Below, in pieces: positions 1 through 16,200 of a stretch of DNA of 64,000 nucleotides. A program made the position numbers and the translations under genes. Every line of letters begins with the position of its first letter. The first letter of the stretch is position 1. This DNA comes from Nyssa sinensis (lineage: Eukaryota > Streptophyta > Magnoliopsida > Cornales > Nyssaceae), in assembly GCA_008638375.1 (NCBI GenBank), contig CM018050.1:23179926-23243925 (forward strand), in the 5' to 3' direction. Below the pieces are notes generated by a model. That model was not told the DNA's origin. It searched no databases and saw only the letters and a list, made by a program, of their open reading frames with translations.

Positions 1-120
1 AGATAAGCCAAATAATATAAATATCAGATCTGTGGAGTTCCGATCTAGGAAACTTTAGTTTGTAGATGCTCGGAACTTCTGCCTTTGGATGGACTGGATC
101 ATAGAGTTTGCTAATTGAAG

Positions 121-868
121 ATGGACTGGGCTCGGAAGGCCTGTGCATTAAGGTGGTCCAGGCTCTGGAGGCCTGCGTATTTAGAAAAATGGACCAAGTA
201 TTTAAGACCTGCATATTATGGATCAGGCTCTGAGGACCAAGTACGAAGACTTGTACATTTATGGACCAGGCTCTGGAGGCCTGTGCATTAATAGATGGAC
301 CAAGTACTGAGACTTGTACATTTATGGACCAGGCTTTGGAGGCCTGTGCATTAATAGATGGACCAAGTACTAAGACTTGTACATTTATGGACCAGGCTCT
401 GGAGGCCTGTGCATTAATAGATGGACCAAGTGCGAAGACTTGTACATTTATGGACCAGGCTCTGGAGGCCTGTGCATTAATAGATGGACCAAGTATGAAG
501 ACTTGTACATTTATGGACCAGGCTCTAGAGGCCTGTGCATTTAATAGATGGACCAAGTACGGAGACTTGTACATTTATGGACCAAGCTCTGGAGGCCTGT
601 GCATTAATAGATGGACCAAGTACGGAGACTTGTACATTTATGGACCAGGCTCTGGAGGCCTGTGCATTAATAGATGGACCAAGTACTGAGACTTGTACAT
701 TTATGGACCAGGCTCTGGAGGCCTGTGCATTTAATAGATGGACCAAGTACGAAGACTTGTACATTTTATGGACCAGGCTCTGGAGGCCTGTGCATTAATA
801 GATGGACCAAGTACTGAGACTTGTACATTTATGGACCAGGCTCTGGAGGCCTGTGCATTAATAGATGA
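121..868. repeat. 63-bp tandem array, about 10 regular copies, in the 3' region of Tat1
   Basis: Units begin with atggaccaggctctggaggc at 261, 324, 387, 450, 513, 577, 640, 703, 768 and 831. Spacing is 63 bp, apart from single-base insertions that give 64 or 65. A degenerate border at 121-231 contains the same words. Because 63 is a multiple of three, the array reads as an open frame of a 21-residue repeat until the first one-base insertion near 541; this is a property of the DNA repeat, not evidence of a protein. It lies just downstream of the Tat1 integrase, where Tat elements are known to carry tandem repeats. Confidence 0.95.
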
Positions 869-968
869 ACATTCTATGGAAGTAAAAGAAACATATCTAT
901 TGATAATACTTCCGTAAGTACTCTACGTTCTATGGCCTAGGAACATGCTTCCCAGTCATGTCTTCTAG

Positions 969-3900
969 CTAGTAGGTGGTAGGCCGAACAACCTTTGTTA
1001 CTTTGTAGGGGCCTTCCCAGTTTGGTGACAATTTTCCCATGGTGGGATCCTTGGTGTTTTGAAAGACTCTTCTTAAGACGAAGTCTCTGACTTGAAAGCT
1101 GACTGTCTTGAGTCCTATCTTGGATTTGTTGACCATTCTCTGTTGATAGGCTTCCATCTTGATGCTGGCCTGATCCCTTCTCTCTTCGAGCAAATCCAAG
1201 TTTTTCATCAGCTGCTGATCATTGGATTTTTGCTCAAAGGCCTCAGTCCTCAGGGTTGGCATACCGATCTCAACCGGAATTACTGCTTCTGTTCCATAGG
1301 CTAGAGAGAAGGGAGTTTCAGATGTGGGAGTTCTTCTGGTTATTCTGTAGGCCCAAAGAACTCCAAGGAGTTCTTCTGCCCACTTCTCTTTGGCCTGTTC
1401 CAACCTTTTCTTTAACCCGTCAAGGATTGTTCGGTTGGTGACCTCTGCTTGCCCATTTGCTTGTGGATGGCCTGGAGAGGCAAAGTGTTGCCTAATGTTA
1501 AGATTTTCACAGAATGCCTTGAAGCCTTTACCAGTGAATTGTGTTCCATTGTCAGAAATAATCACACGTGGTATGCCGAACCTGCATACAATGTTCTTCC
1601 AGGTGAAGCTCTCTATTTCCTTTTCTGTGATATGTGTTAGAGGTTCGGCTTCGGCCCATTTAGAGAAGTAATCGATGGCCACCAAGAGATATTTCCTGTT
1701 TGGAGGTGCCCTTGGTAACGGGCCCACAATGTCCATTCTCCACTGAGCAAAGGGCCAAGGACTAGGAATTGGGATAAGCTCGTGATGAGGCTGATGTTGG
1801 TACGGGGCAAACCTCTGGCATTTGTCGCACTTCCGAACATATTCCTTAGCTTGTTTCAACATGCCAGGACAGTAATAGCCCTGTGATAGAGCTCGGTGGG
1901 ATATGGTTTTGCCCCCATTATGATTCCCGTAAATTCCTTCGTGTATTTCAGCCAGGACATATTGTGACTCGTCTAGAGCTAAGCATTTTAACAGAGGTTG
2001 AGAATACGACCTTCTGTAAAGCTTGTTGTTTAGGATTAGGTACCGAGCCGCTCTGATTCGAATTCTCCTAGCTTTGTTTTTATCCTCTGGGAGGAGCCCA
2101 GATCTTAGGTACTAGAGGATTGGAGTCATCCAGTTCTGAGGCTGTTCATCAATTTGAGCAACTTGGGCTTCCTCAATATTGAGTCCTGGCTGAAAGGAGA
2201 TTTTTACTGTGGAGTTTGCTTCAGACTTGAGGCGGGAGGCCATGTTAGCCAGAGCTTCTGCTCTGTAATTCTGACTTCTCTCAATTTTCTGGATAGTAAA
2301 TGTCTGGGAGGAATGCTTCAAGTGGTTTACCAGTTCGGAGTACCAGAGCATCCTGTCATCTTTAATGGCAAATTCTCCCAAGACTTGGCTCACCACCAGT
2401 TGGGAGTTCGAGAAGACATCGAGGTTCTGAGCCTCGCATTCCAAGGCAAGCTTCATGTCTAAGATTAGGGCTTCATATTCGGCTTCATTATTAGAAGCTT
2501 TGAATCCCAAGCTGACTGCTTTTTCTGATGTGAGCCCATCAGGGGACTGTAGTACCAGGCCTACCCCTGAACCTTGATCGGTTGACGATCCATCAATGTA
2601 TAGCAGCCAGGTTCCCAAAGTCTCGGTGAGTTGCGCTTTGTTCTGAAGTGCCGGGGTGAACTCTGCCATGAAATCAGCTAGGGCCTGCCCTTTGATGGAG
2701 CTTCGGGGTATATATGATATGTCGAACTCCCCTAGCTCCACAGACCACTTCACCAATCTTCCCGATACCTCAGGTTTCCTCAGTATTGACTTCAGAGGAT
2801 AGGCAGTCGGGATCTCGATTGGATGGGCTTGGAAATAAGATCGAAGCTTCCGAGCTGATATGACCAAGGCATAAGCCAGTTTCTCTACTTCTGCGTATCT
2901 TTTCTCCGTGTCAAGTAGTGCCTTACTGACGTAGAATATAGGCCTCTGTACTCTTCTGTCCTGTCTGATTAATGCGGAGCTGACCGCGTTTTCGGAAACT
3001 GCAAAATACAAGAGTAGCTTTTCTTCTTGTACTGGTTTTGACAAGAGTTCTAGAGAGGCTAGATACTCTTTTAGTTCTTGAAAGGATTCTTCGCACTGTT
3101 CCGTCCACTGCAAAGCTTTGCTGCCCTTCAGAGCTTTGAAGAAAGGTAGGCAGCGATCAGTGGATTTGGAGATAAATCTGCTCAGTGCCGCAATTCTGCC
3201 ATTTGATGCTTGAATTTCCTTCCTGGTTTTCGATGACTTTAGTCCAATCAGAGCTTGGATCTGAGTGGGATCTGCTTCGATACCCCTCTGAGAGACAATG
3301 TATCCCAAGAATTTTCCCTTCGTAACTCCGAAGGTGCATTTCGAGGGGTTGAGCTTCATCATGTGTTGTCTGAAGATATCGAAGGTCTGGGCTAAGTGCT
3401 GGAGGTGGCTGCCTTTCTGAAGACTCTTTACCAACATGTCGTCGATGTATACCTCCATGGTGCTGCCGAGCAGTGGGCTGAACATCTTGTTCACCAACCC
3501 CTGATAAGTGGCTCCAGCATTCTTCAAATCGAAAGGCATCACTCTGTAGCAGTAGAGCCCTCTTTCGGTTATGAAGGCAGTCTTTTCTTGATCTGGAGGG
3601 TATATTTGGATCTGGTTGTATCTAGAGTAGGCATCCATGAAACGCATAAGCTCATGCCCCGCAGTGGCGTCAACCAGTTGGTCTATTCTTGGTAGTGGAA
3701 AGCTGTCATTGGGGCACGCCTTGTTGAGGTCTGTATAATCAACGTAGACTCTCCACTTGCCATTTTTCTTCTTGACGAGCACGGTGTTGGCTAGCCACTC
3801 GGGATAGAATATTTCCCGTATCATCTTGGCGTCCAGCAGCCTTTGGACTTCTTCGTTTATAACCCGATGCCGTTTAGGAGCGATCGGCCTTCTCTTCTGT

Positions 3901-4038
3901 CTGACTGGCGGGTGATCCAGATCCACCATCAGCTTGTGAGTTATAAGATTGGGATCTATCCCCTCCATGTCTTTGGTCTCCCAAGCAAAGATAGCGAGGT
4001 TGTCTTTCAAGAACCTGACTATCTTTTCCCTGCTCGGT
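969..4038 (-). pseudogene. pol: Tat1 pol: RT, RNase H, archaeal-like RNase H, integrase (one in-frame stop)
   Basis: Copies element RNA into DNA and inserts it. One frame runs from about 4038 down to 969. RT comes first, with an intact YIDDM catalytic box; the usual SGYNQ appears as SRYNQ. Then comes RNase H, then a second RNase H (LLYIDGSS, NNEAEYEAL), then an HHCC zinc finger, then the DDE integrase core (MDIVGP, ISDNGTQF and a Glu in NGQAEVTN) and a C-terminal domain ending at 969. A single TAG at 2109-2111 interrupts the frame before the zinc finger, which is otherwise continuous (4010 and 969 are in register). Upstream, the DLTHTEQ / REKIVRFL junction near 4037 needs a 1-nt shift to join the protease frame. 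Apart from these breaks the protein is full length for the family. Confidence 0.92.
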
Positions 4039-4720
4039 GTGTGTTAGGTCTGGGCCGATGTACAAATAACGCCCCTCTGCTTCTGAACTGACCAGTACTT
4101 TGATGGGATCGCCAACAAGTTTGGCTCGGTTGTCACGTCCCCTTGGGCTCAAGGGTTCTTCAATGCTGGAGGGGCAATCCTCCACCTCGGGAGAGTGAGT
4201 GAGAATCGGATCTGCACAGTCTCGAGCGTACTGTGATTGCTATTTAGGGGCCTTCTCCTTAAGGGCAATAGCATGGCATTCTCGGGAGGTTGGCTAACAC
4301 CCTCTGACCGAGTGGACGCCCTGGTTATGGACATACTTCAGACACTGATGGAGGGTCAAAGTGACTGCTCCTATCTGATACAACCAGGGTCTCCCGATTA
4401 TGACGTTGTAGGGAGATTTCATGTTTAACACCATGTACTCCGAGATGGTGGTCTTCTGCCCTTCACCCTCTCCTATGGTGGTAGGAAGGTCGACTCTCTC
4501 CAAAGGGGTACTGAGGTTGCCATCAAAAGCTGCCATCACGGCAGTAGTGGGCTTGACGTTGTCATGGTCTATCCCCATCTGTTTGAGTGGCTCATAGAAT
4601 AGTATGTTGACGGAGCTGCCAATATCGACCAGGACTCTCCTGGTCTCGAAGTTGGCGATTCTAAGGGTAATAACAAGGGCATCACTGTGAGGGCAGTGTA
4701 CCCCTGCTAGATCTTGCTCG
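4039..4720 (-). pseudogene. Tat1 aspartic protease region, degenerate
   Basis: Links gag to RT and would cut the polyprotein. The active-site stretch reads VDIGSSVNILFYEPLKQMG; the catalytic Asp codon is at 4624-4626 and the following residue is Ile instead of the Thr/Ser of the D-T/S-G motif. Downstream are NVIIGRPWLYQIGAV, a typical Tat protease end, and a linker interrupted by in-frame TAG codons near 4291 and 4252, the first at a position where relatives have Gln. The altered catalytic triplet and the stops make activity very unlikely. Confidence 0.82.
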
Positions 4721-4871
4721 GTGAATTGGATCTCCGGTGCTGGCTTGAGCCTCTTTCGACGTTGGAGATCTGTAATACTTTTGGAGCGGCTCTGGCTTCC
4801 TGAGTGTATCTCTTTCTTGCCCTGTTGGACATGCCTGTGACAGGGGAGTCAGCATGGAGGACGTAGAAGAC

Positions 4872-6603
4872 TTAGTTGTTCTGCCTCTGAGGCTCGTTTC
4901 GTCCCTCCCTTTGCTCCTGCCTCTGTTCGGGCCTCTGGTTTGGCCATTGTTGAGGCTTATCTTCTTGAGGGTTCTGCCTTTCATCCGGCTTGACGAACTC
5001 CCGAAGACGCCCCTTCTTTATGAGCTGCTCTATCTCATATCGGAGGGTCCTGCATGTGTTAGTTGTATGTCCATGATCTTTATGGAAATTACAATACTTA
5101 CTTTGGTCCCGCAGGCTGGGATCTCCTTTGATTGGTTTCGGCCACCTCAGGTTCTCTCGATCTATGATCTGCCGGAGTACCTGGTTCGGTGTAGTGTTTA
5201 AAGGAGTGAAGTTGGTGAACTCCCTTGGTCCGGAGTTGTACACAGCTCTGGGTGCTGTTCTCTTCTTTGGGCTCCTGGCCCTCTTTTTGTTGGAGTCTCT
5301 TCTGTGATCCTCCTTCTTGTGGTCCTCCCGCTTTGGATTGTCCCTCTGGGTCTGATCTCTGCCCTTTTGGGACGTGCGGTTGTCTTCTTCCAGGTTGATA
5401 TACTTTCTGGCCCGATCCATTAATGTCGCCATATCGGCTGAAGGGCTTTTTGTCAAGGAGTCTCTGAACCCACCTTGGGCAAGCCCATCAGTTAGGGCTG
5501 CTACAAGGAACTTTGGGCTGCAGTCAGTGACCTTAGTGAGTTCGGTATTGAAGCGCGCAATGTAGGCGCGGAGGGATTCCTCCCTGGTCTGCTTGACGTT
5601 CAGTAGGAATTCTGGCCCCCTTCTGAGCCTCCTGCTGGTCATAAACCTGTCCAAGAACTGTCTACCGAGCTCGTAAAAGCTGGTAACTGAGTTCGGAGGG
5701 AGGTTGTGGAACCACTTCAGAGCAGTTCCCTTTAAGCTGGTGATGAACGTTCGGCACATGAAAGCATCAGAGGCTCCGTGAAGGGCCATCGTATGCTGGT
5801 AATAAGAGAGATGATCTCCTGGATCTCCAGATCCATCGTACAGGGTAAACTTGGGCACCATGAACTTTCTGGGCCTCTCTTCTGACATGATGGCGTGAGT
5901 GAATGGGGTGGCTAGTCTTCCGAGCAGTCCTGGCCAGTTCGTCTTGCTCTGGAGGGTTCTGAGGTCCTCTTAAGGTAATTGTCCGGTCCATCGACTCGGT
6001 AATTTCCTTTACCCTCCGCGGGTCTCTGAGTCTGACATCTTGTGAACCCTGCTTGACAGCCTTGACTTTAGGGTGGTGGGGTTGATTACGCCCTTCGGAT
6101 GGAGGAGGATTCCGAACCGGAGGGATTGGTGCTGCATGATGAGGCTCTTGCGGTGCCGGGTGTGCTCCCGAGGCCCTTGGAGTTGGGGCTTGAGTAGTGC
6201 TCTGGTAATGGACGTCGGGAATGAAGGCGGATGTTCCCCAGCCAGGGACTGTTGATGGCTGCGGATCTCGGCCAGCGCGAGCAACGCCTGAGGGGTGCCC
6301 AGGCTGGTTAGTTGGAGCCTGCGCATGAAGTTCTTCGTTTTCTGTGGCAACAGGAGGTTGCGTTCCCGCAACGAAGTTGGCCGGCGAGCTAGGAGAACCC
6401 GCCGCTTGGTTCTGCATGAGTGTTGCCAGTGTTCTAGTGATGGCAAGCAACTGTTCCTGCACTAGTTCATTGTGTCGTTTTATTGCTTCGATCTCTTGTC
6501 GCATAGGATTGGCCGCTGGCCCCTTTGTGCGAGGAGCAAGCGACTGACGTTGAGCGTTTTGCGAATTCTGAGTATTCTGTCGTGGTCGGAGATTTGGTGC
6601 CAT
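4872..6603 (-). pseudogene. gag: Tat1 gag, split by one frameshift
   Basis: Capsid/nucleocapsid protein. The N-terminal part starts at 6603 (MAPNLRPRQN) and is Pro/Gln rich with a short helical stretch (EIEAIKRHNELVQEQLLAI). The C-terminal part runs from about 5888 to 4872 and contains the capsid-like core (GDPGDHLSYYQHTMALHGA, WFHNLPPNSVTSFYELGRQF), a basic Lys/Arg/Asp/Glu linker and a cysteine/histidine knuckle (YCNFHKDHGHTTNTC). The two parts lie in different frames that overlap at 5767-5888; the switch needed is around 5890-5950. The frame closes at 4872 before the protease, as expected for this group. Confidence 0.9.
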
Positions 6604-6660
6604 GGTTTTCCGGTGAGGAAAGAGTTGAGTTTATGAATAGAGCACTTGGAGATTAGTCAT

Positions 6661-6678
6661 TTCCCATAGACGGCGCCA
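6661..6678 (-). other. Tat1 primer binding site
   Basis: On the minus strand TGGCGCCGTCTATGGGAA follows the LTR after three bases (GTT). The first nine bases match the 3' end of plant tRNA-Asp as I recall it; the rest does not, which is common for this group. Confidence 0.85.
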
Positions 6679-6681
6679 AAC

Positions 6682-7195
6682 TGATGCTACACTTTTCGGC
6701 TCGCAATAAGTATGGACTCCGTGACCTGTAGAACACTCAGAAAGATGATCAGAGGATCACCAGATTGGCTCCGGCGGTAGCCGCTTCCGATGCTTAAGTA
6801 AGTAAAAGAATTGAAAGACTGTATTGAAAGCCAAGAATGAGCATGAAAATAAAGCGTACCTTTAGGGTTTAATTTATAGACCGTGGCCTTCCTAAGCTGA
6901 TTAGGATTTGATGCCATGAATATAGGGATTTGATCATCGGAGATTGCAGTTACCTTGTGGAGTATTGCATAGAGATAACCATAGATGGTAGTTCCCTTGT
7001 TAAAGACTGTTTCTTTGTTCCCTGCTCGGCATCCGCTAAGGCGGTGACGAGGTCTGGAGTGTTGATCTGGACCCTGTGATAAGTTCTAAGACCTTTGTCC
7101 GGATATGTATGCTCTGACGGTATAAGTTTGGTCACTTCCGACCTTTTGTGCTGATGTGTTAAATGCTGATTGGCCTGCTCTTTTATGGTATATCA
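6682..7195 (-). repeat. Tat1 5' LTR (514 bp)
   Basis: On the minus strand the LTR begins TGATATACCATAAAAG at 7195 and ends GTGTAGCATCA at 6682, directly before the PBS. The partner LTR is off the left edge, so the boundaries rest on TG/CA ends, PBS position and similarity of the first bases to the Tat2 LTR start (TGATATACTATG at 55611). Confidence 0.85.
6872..6879 (-). promoter_or_regulatory. Tat1 LTR TATA box
   Basis: Minus strand CTATAAAT inside GGTCTATAAATTAAACC, about 190 nt before the 3' end of the LTR. Transcription would start near 6840. Position inferred only. Confidence 0.5.
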
Positions 7196-11658
<4,463 letters not shown>

Positions 11659-13262
11659 CTACAGCAATTCAATTTAGCTGTATTATGCCATTGTATTTAA
11701 TAAGCAGATTTTATCCTTCTTGGCCAAACGAATTTTGAAAAAGAAAAAAAGAAAAAGAGGGCAGATGCTATGCCAAGTCCTGTTATTATTCTTTTAACAC
11801 GTCAATGTGATCAAAATGCAGGCAGAGGATTGTTTGGAAGATAAATATTTAGCACAATCACATCAAGATTACATACTGCTTGATCAATATCTCACTAACA
11901 CATCAATGTGATCATAATGTAAACATAGGACTAGTATATGTTTTTTATATGTGATAAATATTTAACTCATAACACATCAAAATTACATACTGGTTATTTG
12001 AAAAGAAAAATGCAAACTTGTCAATAGACATTTTACAGAAGCATGTGCACGCGAAGAGAGCAGTGTTGTGTTTTCAAGCACAAGAACATGTAGTTTGTTG
12101 ATAGCAGCTCTAAATTTCTAGTGCATAAATCATAATTGAAGCATTTTTTAAACCTTTATTGACAAGTCTTTACATGCATCTGCACCAGACAAATACCAGT
12201 ACAACCATTATCATATAGCAATCAGGGTATAAATTTCTAACCTTTTTTTCTCAGAAGTCAAAAGAGCTACCGTATGATTTCATGAATGCAAAACGATATG
12301 ATTTTTTTTTTGGGGGGGGGGGGAGAGTAAAGGTGAAATGATACTTACTCGGATCTAGATAGCATACGACACGCGATTTTGCAGTAAAAATAGACTAGAA
12401 ACTCAATTAAATACGACTGCAACATTTGAGATGGGGGTGCGCAGATACTGAACTTAACAAGGGTTAAGATAATCAAATAAACCGATAAAGCACTGGAGAC
12501 TAGAAAAACAAGAAAATAAGGCAAAACAAAACAGTGTTTGAATTAATGTTATGATAAATACTCTTTAATCTTTATAGGCCTCTAAACAGTAAGTCACTTA
12601 GTTCACCTTGGAACCCATATGCCCAAGGTACAAGGCCAACACCCAATGGAGCAACACAAATGGCTTCACAACGCTTAAATGAAGCTAAATCCAGCACAGA
12701 ATTCAAATGAAAACATGAAGAAAAAAAAAAGGACATCTTATGCAATATGGCTTCCCGAAAATCCTACAATATATATATATATATATATATTGTTTTTATG
12801 ATTGACCCTTTGATATAGATGTGTATATGTGAATAAAATGACAGAAGGCGCAAGACACCATCATAAAAGGAAAATATGAAAGAAAGCCAGACAAGCACAT
12901 GGTACAAGATTGTTTCAATATCAAGTAAATATGGTCACATTTTTAAGTGCCAAATAAACAGACCCATGTTTAATGTTGACTTGCATCCAGCACAAAGTCA
13001 CACAGTAATGTCCCTTAATATCTGAGCCGGCTGCATGAAATAATACTTTAGAACCCAAGTCAAGAGGCTGGGTTTATATTTTAAAAATTGTTTCTCCAAC
13101 AAAAGGAAACCACATGTTCCCTTCATATAATTTCATAGCACAGATCAGAATAGAACTGCCTGATTGCTACAAGCATGGTCCAACTCTACAACAGTAAAAT
13201 ATAGCTAAAACCCTAAGATTCTAAGCGAACCATTCTTCAATTAGGTGGGAAGTCATTACATA
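11659..13262. other. Convergent intergenic region between SCPL45 and CPN10
   Basis: Holds the 3' UTRs of both genes. A possible SCPL45 poly(A) signal is ttaataagc near 11697. A diverged tandem duplication of about 105 bp lies around 11795-11990 (words such as catcaatgtgatcataatg repeated). There is a G run at 12313-12323 and an AT run near 12770-12790. On the minus strand around 12585-12710 a short frame reading CEAICVAPLGVGLVPWAYGF is open but has no recognised family. Confidence 0.55.
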
Positions 13263-16200
13263 TCAGTCATGCAGCGTTCCCAGTATATCGTCATCTTGAT
13301 ACAGATGATACCTGAAACTCCAGAAATACTTACATTAAGATTGAATGCTACACAGTATTTTGCATAAACCAATTGAAAATTTTCGTGGAGGCTTAACAGC
13401 AGAGAAAGCAAGAAGGTTGGAGATTATCAGATGCATATGCCTCCCAAAGTATTAACTAAAGAAGAAGAAATGTTCTTATTCAGTGTGTCAATGTACCTGA
13501 TGTTTTCTTCTGCAATGCTGTTTAGTGGAATACAAAAATTTCAACCCAGACAAATTTGCAGCCATTGATTGAGAGAGGCATTTATGACTCATACTTAAGG
13601 TTCACCTCAAACAAAGGCTCCTCAAGGTAGCCTAAACGAGAACTGCAAAACATGAGACGAGTCCCAAGAAGATTGCATCCCATTTCCTTTATTCCTTTAT
13701 GAGTGCTTGTGAAAGTCCAAATCTTTGGTGAATATTGAATTGAATGGAAGTCTCAATGTACCTAGATGGGCTTGAATTGCTAAAGCATATAACAATAAAT
13801 GCTTCAACAAATTTACAGTGGTCCCCAATAAAAAAATACAATGCCACAAAAGCAAAGTCCACAAACTTTTATGGTTGCAAAAATTTGAGCTTAAAATAAA
13901 GCATATGCCTACCAAGAGATAGACACACCGATGTATAGTTGGCAAACCCTCAAGGAGAAGAAAAACTCACCCTGCTGATAGAGAACGATCCACTAATAAC
14001 CAATCCAGTTATAAGACACAAAAACTATGTAGCCTCGTAGTTTACTGCTAGTCAATCAACTCGCGTTGTCCTCCCTTGTTTTGATCTTGTTTGCCAAATG
14101 CATCTATTAACCGTTCTTTTACCACAACAACACCTCGTTCCGATTCCAATCCAACTCCATAGATCCACGCTACTTGGTGTGTGTCCTAACAGCTCCATTA
14201 ACACACCTCAAAATTATCTCGGTGAAAAGAGACTATGCAAATCCGTTCTTAAGAATTAATATGGAACTCTCATGGATCCAAGTGCGATTTTGTGCTCTCT
14301 AGGAATGCAAATATATGCTCTCTATATGCAAATCACGCCAATTTCCATATCTTTTATATGATAAAAAAATGCTACTGTTATATATGGCTTAATTTAACCC
14401 TAATCAAATTCATATTAATAAACCAATTAGATTGTCTAAAATCTGCACACGCGTTTGGATGGGCCAAACACACATTTGGACGATACTCACCATTCGGATG
14501 GTCTTTGAATGCATTTGGACAGTTAAGGTACTTTTTTTTATAATTTCAATTCAATTCAATTCAAACTAAAAATATTTTAAGTACTTAAGGTCATCAATTA
14601 ACATATTTAAAGGTCTTTTAAGCCTATAGTCAAAACTAACAAGTAACTAAAGTTTGTATAACACTAAATGCACAACCCTAGAGAACCATTAACGAAAGAT
14701 TAAACACGTGCATCTTGCAAATGCACCTAACATGTATGCATGACGTGCATGTGTGTTTATATCTTTCTTGAAGTAATTCTATGTTTACGAAAGTCTTCGT
14801 CTTCAGAAGTACGAAGAAGCTATAATTAATTCTGACCCGATCTAGTCTTCATGGATTTGATTGACTAGCAACAAGAATCAACTTAGGCTAAAAATTACAT
14901 AATCAATACATAGACTTTTGAAATGAGCTGCCAACACATAACTTAGAGGAAAATTTACAATTATTCTAACTAAATTTCCCTCACAATAATGCATCAATTA
15001 TGTTAATCTAGTATGTTATAATATTTTCATTCAAATATATATTTTTTTGCTTTATTTATAATTAATTAAAAAATTCATCACAATTATGTCTAACACCAAA
15101 ACATCTAAGCTTCATCTCTGATGAGAGCTAGGCAAATTTTTTAAGAAAAGTTTGAACAGCTAACTGGTGTACCAGTGATAGACAATTTCAAGAACCCTTT
15201 GAAAATTATATTCACAACCATCAAAAGTCAACAAAAGCACAAACCAAAAAGTAGTCACTATATCCTTCCTATATTTAATACTATAAATGCATTTGAAAGT
15301 TCCATCCAAACTCCCATCTAAGGATATGCTCAAGTTTTTGCCAAATAAGGCAAGGGACACTTAAAAGTTGGTTGTCAAAAAGCCGAGAAACCCTAAGCAA
15401 TGGACTAAGTCTAAATTGCCTAGGACATTACCTAGGCCATCAGCAAGTACCTTGGTTACCACCCAGGTGTTAACATAATAAAAATTACTCCATCAACCTT
15501 TGAATCATCAACTTCATTTATGCTTACAGATTATGAAGCACGGACACTCTATTTTGGTTCACGTGTCCATGTCGGACACCGACACTCACGGACACTTCCC
15601 GAATACGTGTCCCACATTTAAATCATAAATGTTGATGATTAAATGAAGAAGTTCTTTTTAATGACTTTATTATTTTAATATTTTAATAATATTTTTGTGA
15701 TTTATGTATTTTTATACTAATTTTAATTGAAATAACATTAAGTTTTTATTATATGGTCATATAAAACATACAAAAAAATTATATATATTAAACGTGTCTC
15801 TAACGTATCCGTGTCCTATGTTTTTAAAAAATAACGTGTCTGCGTGTCCGTGTCGTGTCGTATCTATGTCCTATGTCCATATTAGTGCTTCTTAGCTTAT
15901 AGATTTTATATAAATTTCTAATATTGATATTTTGAACAGGAGGAACACAACTAGAATGTTTAGAATGGGGTGGAGGTTTCCAACAAAATCACCAATACAA
16001 TGTGGAACACCAGGGTGGGTAAGATAGCTCACTTTATTTGATGCCTAGTGCTCCCTAGCTTATAGGGCTGCAAAGTGAACATTTAAGAGGAATGTTTTAA
16101 TTGAGTTCAATTGGTCCAATATGTTTGGTAATATTTTAAGGGTGAAGCTAAATGCACTCTGCTTTTACACTCATGCACTCCAATTCATCGTGTGTTAGTG

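Larger units (their letters stand above)
1..7195 (-). mobile_element. Ty3/gypsy LTR retrotransposon, Tat type (element Tat1), 3' end off window
   Basis: Read on the minus strand the order is 5' LTR (6682-7195), PBS, gag, protease, RT, RNase H, a second RNase H, integrase, then a tandem-repeat 3' region running off the left edge. The second, archaeal-like RNase H after the normal one and the lack of a chromodomain after integrase are known traits of the Tat clade. Coding parts are recognisable over nearly their whole length but carry a few stops and frameshifts, so this copy cannot be autonomous. The 3' LTR and target duplication are outside the window. Confidence 0.93.

Noticed and set aside
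261..798. Open frames encoding a 21-residue repeat (MDQALEACALIDGPS...) as a repetitive protein
   Set aside because: The period is a DNA tandem repeat divisible by three; one-base insertions break the frame and both strands are open over the array. No start context or family.
121..868. CRISPR-like array
   Set aside because: Repeats are contiguous 63-mers without unique spacers, in a plant retrotransposon.
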